Positions 45,441 through 60,400 of a stretch of 64,000 bases of DNA are shown here, in pieces. The notes under the pieces were generated by a model. The model was not told where the DNA came from. It searched no databases and saw only the letters and a list, made by a program, of their open reading frames with translations. Each line of letters begins with the position of its first letter. The first letter of the stretch is position 1. This DNA is from Triatoma infestans (taxonomy: Eukaryota > Arthropoda > Insecta > Hemiptera > Reduviidae). Made by a program: the position numbers and the translations under genes. The stretch spans positions 62,001 to 126,000 of the forward strand of contig JAAEAF010003080.1 in the NCBI GenBank assembly GCA_011037195.1. The letters are read 5' to 3'.

Positions 45441-48400
45441 CTGTAATAATAAATAATAAAAATAATTATTATTGTTATTAATAAATTTTGGAATGCCACT
45501 TTAAAAGAAAAAACTTGGTGTGAAACACTCTTACAGTACAAATTCAGTGACAAATATTACCCTTTGACCTAGAATGTTTACTAAAACTTTATTTGCCTTT
45601 AAAATCGTAGATAAGTGGGAGGTTATTTAGAACATCCAGGTACTGAAACCACATGGCAGCGCTACCATCAGGCCGCAAAAATACTGGTTGTGTAATTCAG
45701 AGTTAAACTCCCACCACAGAATATCCACCTAAAAATCAATTTATCCCGAACAATGTTTTTTAAAAAAAAAAAAATTAAAAGGCTAACTGTGCAGTTAGCT
45801 AGCATTCCAAGTTAAAAGAAAATCATTGGAGCCGTTTCCCAGAAAATTACTAAAAACTTAGGAGAACCTTTGTAGAAGCCGTTACGTCGTACTTACACTT
45901 AACTGAGTTTTCTTCAAAGTTTGAATTCTATCAGCATTTAATTTAGTTTAGATGCTTTACTTTGTCAGCTTTTATGTAGATGGTTCAAGTCCTAATTGTA
46001 CTGAAGTGGACTTTAGAGGAAATCTTAATATTTCAACTCCTCCAGAATCCCCCAAAAATCAATTTTCTAGGAAAAATGTTTCAGATGGATGTGATGAACC
46101 TTGATGCGCAGACAGAAAGAGAAGTTTAAAGAAAATCGGGAAAATGAAGAAAAAAAAAAAATCGAATATTCGTTTGATATATTTTTACCAAAATCACATG
46201 AGGTCCGGTGGTAACTAACAGGAAATCAGGATGAGCTTATTTACAAGGCTAAAACTGCTCCAAGGCTATTTATTTTTATACTGGGTTGGGGAGGGGTAAG
46301 TTTTGGTCCGAGTTTTCACGTGCCCCTGGAGGGGTATCCAACTAAACAAACATCAATCGCAGCCTAAAATTTTATACTGGGCCGCACGACGCAGAATGGC
46401 TAAACAGCCAAAGTCATGGATTAGGAAAAAGAATAGACTATTGAGTTCTGTTTTATCTCATTTCCAAATGTAGTTGTTCTAAATGAAATATTTTCTTGAA
46501 ATTCGGCATTTTTAGTAAGCCTCAACCAGAACTGCGATTGACAGATTTAATCAGAGGGTACTAACGGAAATAAAAAGCCTAGGCTTCCTACGTTATGTTT
46601 AAATATATTTTGTTTCTCTCTTTCTCTTTCGCATAAACACAAAATTAGAGATCACTAGCTAAAAATATTTATTGTTACTCAGAGAAATAAACAATCCATC
46701 TTTCATGTTCACAATTTGACGTAACCGTAACACTTCTTTTATAGAAACAAGAGGAAGTAACCAAATATTTCATGAAAATATAAACAAAAATATAAATTTC
46801 CTTGTGAAATATAGGTTTTTGTCTTCTGTGCCGTTTACATAAACACTTATTAAATTATTATTTTAAGGATCAAAACTGAAAAACGCCATTGATTTTTTAC
46901 CACTACCGTCAGTAGTTTTGAAAATTTCCCTTGATAAAAAAGTCTCCTAATACTCATTCTGTAGCAGATAAAATATGTTTGTTTTAATTAAAAAAAAAAA
47001 AAAAATTAATATAGTATAAATATAAATTAACTTTTCCTCTTGATCTTGCAAGAAAGGAGGCATCAAAATAATTTTGCACACACCTCAGGGGTCTTGGTAT
47101 TCCCTTTTAATGGATATTCTTCTGCTTTTTTGTTGCATAATGTCTTCGAAAAGGAAGATAAAAATAAACATATGAAAATCGGAGACTTGGGATAAAAATG
47201 GCTTAAAGTGTATAAGTTTTACTGCACTGTCTATCTCCAATATGCATCTTATTTTCGTATTCCGTCTATATTTTCCGTTGATTACAAAAAAAAATCATTT
47301 TTATGCTTGCTCTATCGGGATTGCTGGATGAATAGCTTAATCTATAATACAATAAAAGAATTTTTCCTGGTAGCCTGCTTTATTTTGTGATCATAAGTTT
47401 CGGGCGTTCGTCCATCTTCAGGATATTTTGATAAACACTGTGGAACCACCGATTTACATATAACAAAACTAGTTTACCAAAAAGTATTTTTATAATCTAA
47501 TTTTGTATATTGTACAGGAGTTTTTCGGTGCTGGTATAGTGTGCGCTGTCATGATTCTGGTATAGTATGCTACCTACCTCCATGATTCTGGTTTAGTATG
47601 CACTATCCACAAAAACCGAAATTAATCTTAATATTTTCAAAACATTTATTATCACTTCCGGTATTATATCCGTCGTAGCATGCATGGATAAAATATGCAT
47701 ATTACGACGGATAAAATACCAGATGTTATCCAGGATTGCGGACCCATCCACATGTTCAACTTTATTGTCACGGTTGAGGGGGGGTCATCCCTCATGTGCT
47801 AAACGCGCGAAAATAGAACAGTGACCCAATTATTTTCGAGTTTGACCGGTTAAGGGTCCATTAAGGTTATATATACTTAAAATCTTACTAGAGAAGAGCA
47901 CTATTCTTACGGTAGATAACATTAAGCCGGTACACACTATATCTGCACCGTTTTTCCTTTATACCTGGCGAAAGCCACATGTTGTTTTTAAAAGCATCGT
48001 ATTTTTTTGTTCTTTAAAAATGAAAGCATCAATGAGTAGTAATGTAAAGTTTAAAGTTACCTTACTGAATTTACATACATAGTACATAAGAACTGTTTTA
48101 ATATTTAATTTTTCTTTATTACTGCTTCAGTTGTTGATATTTTATGGTGTAACTAATAAAATAAACAATAATAAGGTAATATAAATAAACAATTAACTTA
48201 TCTAAAGCCAGGTTATCTATGATTTCTAAGCAAATCCCTATAAATTGAATTTAATTTCATATAAAGTGAAACTTGTATATAATTGAAAATATTATTCTAG
48301 AATTTAAATTACGGGAAAAATTAAGTAATAATCACTACTGAGGAAATGCGGAACACTTCTATTCTGCTTACTTCTCCAACATTAATTCTTTTTTATATAT

Positions 48401-51400
48401 ACAGCAATTGAATCATAAAAATTTACCAAAATTTCAAATTTTGATTTAAATCATCTATATCCGACAAAAAGTATGAAGTATATCAAAGTATCAAATTATT
48501 TTTCAGTTCCATTTTTGGTTAATTTATTACTTTCTTTGCACAAATATGAGAAAAAAACACCTGCTGCTATCAGGTTGAAAAACTCAAACTGAGTTATTAA
48601 AAAAAAAAAAAAAAATAACTGGGTTAAATAAAAAGATGCTGAAAATCTTGCATATCCTAAGTGAAATATTAGTTCCAATTAGTAATGTAATAATTCAAAA
48701 TGATTTCATATATAAATAGTTATTTAGGGGTTGGGGATTAACTCAGTGGTAGCATGCTGGACTTGGAACTGTCCGGTGACAGGCAGTGCTGTCTATAAGG
48801 AGACACTGTCCGAAACCGGCAGTCTATTGAGAAGGCTCCTAGTTTTGGAGTATCTCTATAGGCTCAGAGAGGCTTTGGTATACAACATTACTAAAGTTTC
48901 TTGGATAAAGCCGAAATAGTTACAATTTAAGGAGAAACACTTTAAGTGGCAAATGGGTTCCTGCCACCGACTTACAGCCAAGAAAAAAAAAAAACACCGA
49001 CACAAAAGCTCAACTAAGATTACACAGAAATGTAAGATTTTAGATTGCACAGAAATGTTGATATACTAACGATTTCAGAGTCTTTATGGGTTCATGCGCT
49101 TTACTTCTTTCCAAAGTATCAGGATTTATAGTGGTCACTGAACACCTAAAAAAAAAAGTTAAAATATTTATTTATTACAATATAGTAATAATAAGAGATG
49201 CTAATAATGATCATCATAAGCAATAAAAAAAAGAATATTACAAAAAGCTGCAGAGGCTAAAATTTTTCCATTAAAACATATTAAGTTTCCAATGGAATTT
49301 GAAAATAAAAATTTACAAGTTTTAAAGTAATTTTTTTTTTTTAACAGAAGTCCATTAGTGACTCCTTGTAAAAGTCTATTTCACAGAATCTCAAGCTTTT
49401 GACCGTTGATAGCAGCCATCATCGGGAAAAAACACCTAATGATAAATAAATATATATATGCAGAGGCTAAAATTTATATATATATATTTATATATATATA
49501 TATAATCGTCTATATTAGGCTGTATGAAAACAAAAAGTTATTCTATATTGTTTTGTTAAAAATATAAAATAGACTAAAAGTGAACAATTAAATAGTTTCC
49601 CTGCAGAAGGAGAGAGATTATGTTGGATTTTTAATGAAAAGATATTTGCTATCTTGATTTTCGCTAATACTCTCATTTCCCTGAGTTTCATTCATAGAAA
49701 TTCAGTTAAAAATCAATGAATTATATAAAAAAAAAAAAATATTATACACTGTGGAGCCTACCGTAAATTCAACGATTAAAAAAACATAAACTTTATTGAT
49801 AATCATTGAAACTTTAATAATATTTGTTCTGGATTAACGGATGAAATTAGAGGTTTATCTAAGTTCCAATTTTTTTTTTTTTTAAACAATTTTATTATTT
49901 ACCGTTTGGAGTGAAAGAGGATTATTTATAATTATTTAGAAACTCGTTGGTGACTGATTTAAGATCTGGAGGCTATCGTTGCGTTTGACTTTCGGACGTC
50001 TTGATTTCAGAAATACAAAAAACTTTAAAACTAACAACTGTGAAAGCTTTCAGAATATAAAATTTTCAAATATGAAAACCCTTTAAAGAAAAAGATTTTT
50101 TCCAGATTTCATTCTGTATTAAAGAAACTGCTAATCTTAAAATAGTAATAATAATATTTATTACATTTAAAATTTACGCTTAGTAATCTTTCGTTTCATT
50201 TCGTCAAATCAATTTTTGGTTCTAAACTTCATTAAACTTTACGCTATTTTTAATGTTGTAGACAGAGGTTTATTTTTATCAAATCTAAAAATTACCTAAG
50301 GCAAGGTTTAAAAGTTCTAAAAATAGCGTCATCTCCAATTTTGATCCAAGTCCATTTATCTTCAGAATAAGGAACTGCTCCAGCCACAACAATATTAGGC
50401 CTGAAATTGTCAGCAGTTACACGATCTTGATTATCATTAATTTTTAAATTAAGATCATCAACTGATGCTTGGTTGACTATGAGGTAGCTACCAAGGTCAG
50501 AATAAGCTCCCTAAAAAATACAAAAAAATAAAAATTAATATTATTCTAATGTTCGTGAAAAATACATTCAAATTATTAATATATAACAAAATTTGTTGAA
50601 AAACTCACAGTGCAACAACTAAAATTCTAACAGAGTCCTAATTGGTGGGATTTTTAATGAAGTTTAATTGTCATTGGATAACCCTCACTACAATCAATGG
50701 CACTTTACAGACAAGCGTCACGTCCTAGTTGCCACAGAATCCCCAAAATAAAATTTTTCGAATAAAGATTCAAACAAAAATGACAAATCTGTGTATGTAT
50801 AGTTGGTATAACTAAATTTAAAGAAAACTTAAGGTGAAGACGAGTTCTAACTATTCAAAGACTTTTAATCAGCTTGTAAAAATTTCTAAATGTGTTTTAG
50901 ATCATTATTCTAAAGCAAAATAAAAGTTTAAGCCAATAATTAATCTTAATCCTTTAGATAGCTTCAAACTTTATAATGTTCTACAACTTTTCTTTAATAC
51001 TAATTTCATTGATTTGTAGAGATCTTATACTAATATAAACCGAACTTTCTTCAGTGTTTAATACCGTTTAGAGCGTGCTGTCAAAAACGGAAATAATACA
51101 CCAAAAACAGCTGGTGTGAAACATTCATAGAACTTTCTCTTACTCAAGTTTTCAAAATTGTAATTGACAAATTTTAGAGTTTGTGTACCAAATTTAATGA
51201 AATTCGTTGGAAGTTCGTCGAAAACTGAAAAAAATGTTCAGTAAAGCGCACTTCTGGTTTACAAATTTTCTTGAAACTCGGAATTTCAACAATACATTCA
51301 ATTCTAATAACCGTTATTTAGATGACAGAATTTTCTAATAAACTGAAATAGCACTTTAGATGAAATCACAACCCCTCTCGTCCTCTAAAAGCTCCTTAAA

Positions 51401-54400
51401 TGACTTTACCAGGAAAAATATTTCAAATAAAAGTCGTAGCTCTTTATATGTGTAGTTCACATTCCTAGTTTAAAGAAAATCGTTTTCGAAAAAATACCAG
51501 AAAAGTGAAAAATACATTTCAGTCGCACTTCCGGTCATCCAATTTTATCAAACTCGGAATTTCAGCAAGACATTTAATTTTAATTAATATTATTTAGTTG
51601 ACAGAATTGTATAATAAATTGAAATAGCACTTTAGAGGAAAACCTCACCTCACCCCGCCCACAAAACTGCCCTTAAATGAATTTTCTCGGAGAAATGTTT
51701 CAAATAAAAGTTGTAACTCATTGTATGTATAGTTGATATATTTGAAGAAAATTGTCGGAGATATTTTTGAGAAAATCGCAAAAAAGTAAAAAAAAAAAAA
51801 AAAAAAACTAACTAGTAAAGTCGTACTTCCGGTTGAGGATTTTTGACAGGTAACGTACTGTCAGATCCCATGTTGATACCTAAACGGAATATCAAGTTTC
51901 AACTTTCTACGGTTTTTCGTTTTTGAGCTATGCTGTTCACATACATACATACACACTAAGAGAGAGACCATTTGCTATAAACCACTCTTTTGGACTCAGG
52001 GGATCTCAAAACGGATATTTCCGATGAAAACTCGATATCAAAAATTTGACACGATTACAATACTTTCTCTTACTAGAAATAAGAAAATGTTAAAAGTCAA
52101 ACAAGTGCAATTTAGAATTGTCTCTCCCTTATGATGATGATCTTCCTTATGAGATCTTTTTATGTATAACTAGCTTGAAAATAGTTTTAAGGTTCTAAAT
52201 ATTACTAATAAAATTTATAAATTTTAACAACATTTTCGATATCAGCAGAACAGAACATTTAATATAGAAAGGAAACTGTAATAATTTGAACAGAGTTATT
52301 ATTGATGAAGTTAATTCTGCAAAAAAAAAGAGAAAGTAAAAAAAATTGTAACCACGGTAACATGTACAAGAATGACAAGACTTAACTTCCTATTTATTTG
52401 GCTTTACATTTTTTGGATATTGTATTCAGTAAATAGTGTTTAATGTTCGGCATAAAAAAAAAGACGCTAGTACTTTACAAGAGTAAATAGTTCTTTACGA
52501 AGTTAAATAAGAGAAAGGGGCTTATTTGGAGCCGCGTAAGAGACTAAGCTGGGAGAGTGTTGCCTTCTTAAGGTTGAAGATACTAAATATTTTTTCAATA
52601 GAAAACTTCTTTGCTTTTATGTAACCCAAGACAATGCTTTCTTCGGTTCTGCTAGGGATATGTAGGCGGATGTTGACTTCTCTAGAGTGTAATGTTGAGG
52701 GAATAATCCTTCATTATTATGTTGGGAAATAATCCTACGCCTCCTGTGACGGATTGGTGGATGTCAGTACGTTTTTAAAATCAACGTGTAATTAGATGTC
52801 TGTGAGTTCGTTGCGCTTATTTTTAAAAAGTTTTAAAAGAATCATAAGGGAAGGGAATAGTAAGCTAAGTGGTTAGCGTACTGGACTCCCACGCGAAGGA
52901 CCTGGGTTCGAGTCCAGCTGTGCTACCCTTGGATTTTTTCTTCCTAGAAGCCTCTACAGTTCACTGTCCGGAGGCCGGCAGTGCACTGAGAAGGCTCCGG
53001 GCGCCAATGACCATAGATGTTGATGCGCCTTAAATTACAAAAAAAAAGAAGAATCATAGAGTTCCATGCTTTGCATCAAGCTTTGTACTTTTGTACGAAT
53101 GAAATTTATAAAATTTATTTAATACACCTATTAAAAACAAAATTCTTTGAAGAAAAGTTGCTGATTTGCTAAACTTAGTTATTCTATGTAAAAGTGAAAA
53201 CTAAACATAATAAATTTAAAATCTGAACAGGGTATTGGACTTAGAGCAGAGGATATTGGCCAGTTATATCAAGAAGAGATGTAATAGAAGGATACTCTGA
53301 TTTTTTGAGGATTTATGAAAATAGTACCAATGATTTCACAGTGAGTTTTTTTTTTTTTTTTTAAATTATTATTTATTTATTTATTTATTTACAAATCATA
53401 TAAGGAAATCTGGATTTCTTTAAAAGCACATTCAGAAGAGATTTCAATGCGATTTTTTGTACTTTTCTAAGAATACCTCATAACTAGCAGTTTTGAAAAC
53501 GAAAATTTTAAGTAAACTTCTAATTACGTTATGTTTACAAAATCTTCTTATATGAAAAAAAAGAGCCATTCCTATTTAACATATTTAACAGTAAAAAAAT
53601 TATTTCATATAATTAAATTATTTCTTCAATTTGAATGGCAAGTCCGTTTCGCCAGAGAATAAATTAAAAACAATTTCTTTTTAAACATCAGTTGTCATGA
53701 ATTAAAGTATAATAAATACGGACTAACTGAAGATAACCTCATTATGTCAAAATATGCTGTGCAGGGAATGAATAAATACATTTCATAAAATAAGGAGGAA
53801 TTGTTTTTGTTGTTGGGTCTGCAGACCTGGAAAGCAGCAGAGATATTTTCTTGATAGCCTGCTTCATCGATCGGTTTTGGGCGTTCACCTATCATCCCGA
53901 TGTTTTGATATAACAATGCGATAACACAGATTTGCACAGAGCAAAATCAATTTATACACGGTTTGGAAATGATTTGTTAAGACCTAATTAGGTTAAGAAG
54001 GGGGCTCTCCATACCTGACTAAGACTAAGGCATGGTGTTTATCGTACCTTTTAAAAATGGAAACATCAATAAGTCGAGATTTGCAACTTATATTTAATCT
54101 AATCTTTACTTATATCTTATACTATCTTATTATTTTTAATTGTTATTTGAGTATAGTGTAATATTTAATCACGAAAGACCACTGTGTCAGTTGCTGACTA
54201 CTGTGTAATAATTAATAATAAAAATGAAGTGAATGATCATAAGATAGTACACATAAATATATTGCTAGGCAATAAAATGATAAAATAATGCTATTTGACA
54301 TTGAAGTTTGACATTTATGTATAATTCACATTTTATCATTCACATACACAACACTCACACTCATACAAACTTATAAGCAATTTGATTTAGGTTATTATGT

Positions 54401-57400
54401 ATGTTTAATTGCATTTTTTGGTTATTGTTATTGTGGGAAAATGGTGTTGAATAGAGGATTCACTAGCGAATTTTGTTTGCATATTTCGAGTTTATTCAAG
54501 TATGTCCAGTTGTCGCACTTTTTTGCCCGAGTATATCAATGTTAATATTGTGTTGTGTGTTTATGTTGAGGTGTTTGGCTTAGTTGAAATCAGTTTTGTG
54601 ATAATTGTAGGATCGGATGTGTTCCCTGACTTTTAAGGAATTGTTTTCACTAATCCCACCTTTGTTATAAATAAAAATTGCTTATGAGTTAACGAGGGCT
54701 TATGAATTCCTTAAAACAAATATTATATAAATATAAATAATTGTGAAAAAATATTGTATGTTTTCTAATTTTATTAATACATCCGATTGGTTTATTTGCA
54801 CTAGTTCGTCCATTTATAGAATTAATTAAAAAGGGGTCCTTGAGGCAAAGCTCGCTTTCTCTACTAACTAGGTTACTGTTGGAGGAATGATTTATACTTT
54901 TGCAAAATTAGAAAAGGGACCCCTTGCAGATTCGTAGCTCATTATAATACGTTTGTTTGATCGTCTCAGGCAAGTCTCCCACTTTTAGAATCAAAACGGG
55001 GTGTTTAGCTGGAAATTGGATGTAATCCACTTCGTGAGTGTAATTAGAAATAAAAAAAAGAATGAATATAAAAACTATTGATAAAAATAAATTAAATCTA
55101 AATGATAAAATAATAATGATTATTAAAAAAATTGAATGGATTATTTTTAAAAATTTTTTGTAATGATTAAAAATTTATTCCAAAAATGTCTACCACCATC
55201 CTTATCTTAGTGCATGAATAATAAATAAATAAATAATTAATATAAATACAAAAAATACTCACTGTGAAATCATTGCACATATTTTCATAAACCCTCATAA
55301 AATCAGCGTGCACTTCTGTTACATCTCTTCTTGATATATCTGACCAATATCCTACTCTAAGTCCATTATCCTGTAAAAAATTTTAAATTAATTATTTTTA
55401 TTATTTATATTTTTTTTTTTTTACTTTTACCACTCAATAAAAATAACCAAGTTTATGGGATCAGCAACTTTTCTCCAAAGAATTTTGTTTTTAAAAACTT
55501 CAAGATCCAGCTCGAACATTTACCTTCATTGTTTCCTAAAAGAATGGTCAATATTGAAAATCAACTTTTACGTCAAAATGTTTCAAAATAAAAGTGATGC
55601 AAAGTTGTGCGAAGTTTAAAGAAGAAAATAGTTGAAGCCATTTTCGAGAAAATCGCAAAAAAAAAAAATGAAAAACTATTTAGTGAACGTTTACTTTCGT
55701 TTTTGAGGAAAATGTGAAAATTAAAAAAAAAAAGAGCCGGTAAAGACGCACTTCTGGCAGTTGATGAATTTGAACCGAAATTCTTGTAACAAATGCCACT
55801 CGCCATGACTACCCAAGCAAGCTCTTGCATAGGATTTGAGTGGTACGGACTGCCAGATACCCGCTTTGGAAAGATGGCACAGTGAATGGTGGGCGAGCAA
55901 CCTTGCTTGCTGTGTGCCAAGCCCTATACCAGCAGCTTGAGAATGCTGCCAAACAAGATCCCTATTATCAGAGACATTTTCCATGGTAGCCTGCTTCATT
56001 TTGTGGTCATCGACCGGTTTCGGGCGTTCGCCCATCTGCAGGATGCGTTTTTCAGACAGTGTGACAACACAGACTTGTACAGAGCAAGTTCAGTTTACAC
56101 ACTCTCTGGAAAACTGAATTTGCTCTGTGCAAGTCTGTGTTGTCACGCTGTCTGAAAAACGCATTCTGAAGATGGGCGAACGCCCGAAACCGGTCGATGA
56201 CCACAAAATGAAGCAGACTACCACGGAAAATGTCTCTGATGCTTTCCAGCTCTGCGGAACCAACCACCACAACAAGATCCCTATTACGCTAGGCATTTTT
56301 TATATTGGGTTGCTCGAGACAGAATGGCTAAATTGCCAACAGTTAGCGTTGGATAAAAACAAAAATTGTATCAGGCGCGGTGGTTGTTATCTTAAATGGA
56401 ATACCAAGTTAGAACTTCCTGATCTGATTTTTCAAGATATTTTATCCGACACACACACATTTCTGACATTTTTGCTAATAACATTTTTTTCATACTCAGG
56501 CCAACTCAAGACATGTATATTTCCTGTGCAAACTTAATAATAAATTTAAGATGACTGTAATAAGAGAGAAAATAAATAACAAAAATTGACAACATACTTA
56601 GAATATAAAAATAAACATGGGCAGTTTCTCATAATAACAGACATCAAGGGAAAAAAAAAAATGTTGATCCTATAAAAACTGAGGCCACTCTGTAGATTTA
56701 AAAATTTGCAAACCTTGTCTAAAATAATTTTAGATATCCAAGTGCTTACTTCATCACCACAATCAATAGTAGGTACCTTTTCTTCCCATAAACTAAACAA
56801 GATTAAAAAAAAAAGAAAAGTTATATTAAATTAAATAATTCTTATAGGTAATTGAAATTCTTCAATGTTAATTTTTCATTTTATTTTCAAACTTACTTTA
56901 CATAATGCTCTGCATTTTTTTCAGGTATTTTAAAAATAATTTTATCTTTTTGAAAAGATAATTCCACAGTATTTGTATTTAAGGTGTTCACAGTTATGTT
57001 AAACATTTTGGGATATGTTTTGTTGGAGATAAACGTTTTCTCTTTTTCTCGATACACTACAAACACTCTAAAAAAAACAAAAACGAAACCATTGGTTAAT
57101 TAAATATGTAACATTTATAAATTAGTAATTAGAAATAACAAACCTATATATATGTGTGTGGGTTTGTATGCTAGATAACTGTTGCGATGGAACACATACG
57201 ATTTTTCTGCATATTGTCAAAACCTTCACAAGATTTGTTTATATTTTTTAATTTGTGTCTACCAAACATTCAGCTTCGTTATTTTAAATTAATTCATTCT
57301 TTCCACACATTCTGAACCTCCAGTTGCTGTCCCGTTCACTCCATCACCTTCCTTCAAGAGAATTCGTCATAAAAATTAACTCGAAACAAATTCATATACA

Positions 57401-60400
57401 TACATTGTCTCTTTGCTTTTAAGTGATAAACTCTTGGTTCTATTTTGGATACGATATTTTATCCCACCAACAGACCTTGTTGCGGCAGTACGGCAATTTC
57501 TAGACATGGAATTTATTCGAATCCCCCAGGTACAAAATTACTTGAAACAACCAAACGTTCGAAATTACAAGGTTCATCCAATAAGTAACGAGTCAAATCG
57601 CTGCAGCTCAAAAAACGATTTATTTAATCAATACAAAAACTTCGGCTACTTTTCAACATAGTCCCCAGCAACATTTAAACACTTGTCCCATCGTTTTTCT
57701 AATTTTTGTATGCCTCTGGCACAAAATTCTTTGGGTTGATCTCGAAGCCAACTTTTGCACCTGATTTTTAACTTTTTCATTGGATTGAAAATGTTTCCCA
57801 CATAGAGGCCTCTTTAAGGGATCCAAACAAATTGAAGCCCGATGGGGCAAGGTCGGGGCTGTAGGGGGGATGTGGAAGGATTTCTTTGTGGGCGTCCGTA
57901 AGTTGTCTTGGAACCCATCTCGCATAAGTTTTCTTGCAGTGCAGCTTATTCTGAATAATGATATGGACAGCTCCTACACTCGCATGCACTTCTTCAGCTA
58001 TCAGTTCAACACTAATACGCCTGTTGTACTGAATTAACGCGTTAATGCGAGATCCGAGGGAGGAAGTTCCAATTTCAACCGGTTGTCCACTTCGTTGCTC
58101 GTCTCAGACGCTTACACGGCCATTTTTAAACTATTCTACCCATTTGTAAACGTTCGAACGGTTCAAACCATGATTCCCGTACACTTTCAACATTCTTTCG
58201 AGGACTTCACTACCTTTGATAGCTCTGCTACTAAATATCTAATCACCGAGCGTTGTTCTTCCGAGTGCAGTGCTCAAGCGGTCTCGTCACTGTTAACTGA
58301 ATGCATTTGAGGTTATGCTGACCAATACTTTCGAACAGATGATGAGAAACTAAGTATAAGGATGCCAACTTGACTTACAAGTTAAGGATGGAAACTATGT
58401 TCTGCTTAAACAAGCTTTTCTGAGCTACAGCGATTTGTCTCGTTACTTATTGAATGACCCTCGTAACATTTCAAAAAGCAACAACTATGGCATCTAGTTC
58501 ATTATGTACTGACATTTTCTCACAGACTCAAACTTTGGATAACAGCAACAATAATATAATCTACTTAAACAAAATTGAAAACTCAACAATCATAAAAACT
58601 TTTTGCTCCATTTTTTGATGGAAATTTTATCTATTTAAACAGATCTCAAAATTCAATTTACATGTGAACTTGCAATTTTCTATTTCTCGCTATAATGAAA
58701 ACCCATACTAAATTCTCTAATAGCAAACATCTACACATTTACACTGCTTTCTAATTCTTGAAGTGGCTGAAATTTCTTTTGCTTAACTGGTTGACCAATG
58801 TCTGTCATGATGACCATCAAGTGAAACCAACAACCTGACAACTGTGAAATCAATTAGTTTCGTCCGAAAGCTTTTTCAGAAAATTATCCAGCTGCTATTT
58901 GGTCGAAACGCTTATCCATCATCCACATATGACATCAGAGTGGACTATTTTTTTTCTCCAACATGAGAAATCTAATGGCCGAAGCTCTCACCTTAGTGGA
59001 AGCGTGGAGACTTTAGTCTTGATTAACCATCGTGAATAACACAACTGGTAGCTTAGGCCACAACTAAACGGCTATATAAAGGTTCTCACCTGACCATACG
59101 CCTCCACCAATAAAAATTGCGTCTGGCAGGATTTAGATCTTTATCGCATGCTGCTCAAATTCTACTGTAAAATCCATAAACCCATAACAATTGGTAGGAG
59201 GACAATTGTTCGCTGATCAAACAATAATAATAATATAGGCGCTAATGGTCCGCGATTTCGATGCGCCAAAAAATAATAATATAATTATTAAATTCATGTT
59301 GAGTCTCTCAAATTCTTTACAAGATTCTGGGGTGTAGTCTATTGAGATTTGGCAGAAGTACAACTTAACGAGAGTTTATTAATCTGGTAAAGTTTCAAAA
59401 AACTTTATCAAGCCATTTTCATGAAATTAACTTTAATCATCATCAGGTTCAACAAATCATTACCAAATTCTTAAAACCTAACCATTTATATATTATCTCT
59501 CCAAATAAAATAGTATGTTCTCTATCAATAGGTTTTTCATACATTTTAATACAAGAAGATTGTTAATAAAATGTTTGGTTCATTATTACTCTGAAACTGC
59601 ACAACATAATTTTATAAAATTTGGAACAAAATACCATGTGATACATTAAGATTGAGATTACTTTCTCTTACTGTAGTGTCAATTTCTGAATTATGGAAAC
59701 CCGTTTTTTTTTTTTAAATCCCAAAATATGTATGTGTCTGTTTATTATAGACGGAATTGCTTATAAAAATCATAAAACAAAAATAACTATTCATTAAAAG
59801 TGGGAAAGCAGGAAATAGGAAGACTGACTATTCATGAAGAACATACTAAATATAATTGTGAAGTCGGAGCTTCACAATAGTACGTATATACTCGCTTATG
59901 GATATAGGATTTTATACATATATAAAGGTGTAAGCAATTTTGTGTTGTATTTAATCAATGAATGCAAAACGAAATTAAAATATTACTGGAAATCGTGCCT
60001 ATTTTACAAATGTTAAGTTTTTTGTGCACCAGATTGATTTCGAAGACCTCTAAATGGATTTATACAAATCTGCAGTAAGACCTGTTACATGTTGCGGCAT
60101 CTAGACTTGAACAATAACAGGATGGATGAAAAATAGCCTGCTGATTTTTTTTAGAGCAGTAAAGTCAGAAAAGAACGGATGTATATAGAGAAGGATGGAA
60201 AACAGTTCGATTTATTAAAAGAAATAGAATTCGATGGTTGGAGTATATGGAAACGGAACGAAGATAGCAGAAGAATTAAAAAGATTTTGAAAGAAAGGAT
60301 GTACGATAAGAGGAAAATCGGATACCTGAAGAAGAAGATGGAAAGACGACATAATAGAGATGAGAGAAATTGAGGGACCCATAAAGGGGATAGGTTTAGG

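Noticed and set aside
45308..45553. An independent 81-codon minus-strand gene
   Set aside because: Only the part from 45440 down is coding; it is the last mARC exon, and the upstream part is intron and R repeat.
54833..54925. AAGGGGTCC / GGACCCCTT inverted pair
   Set aside because: Only 9 bp, with no further complementarity or duplication; probably chance.
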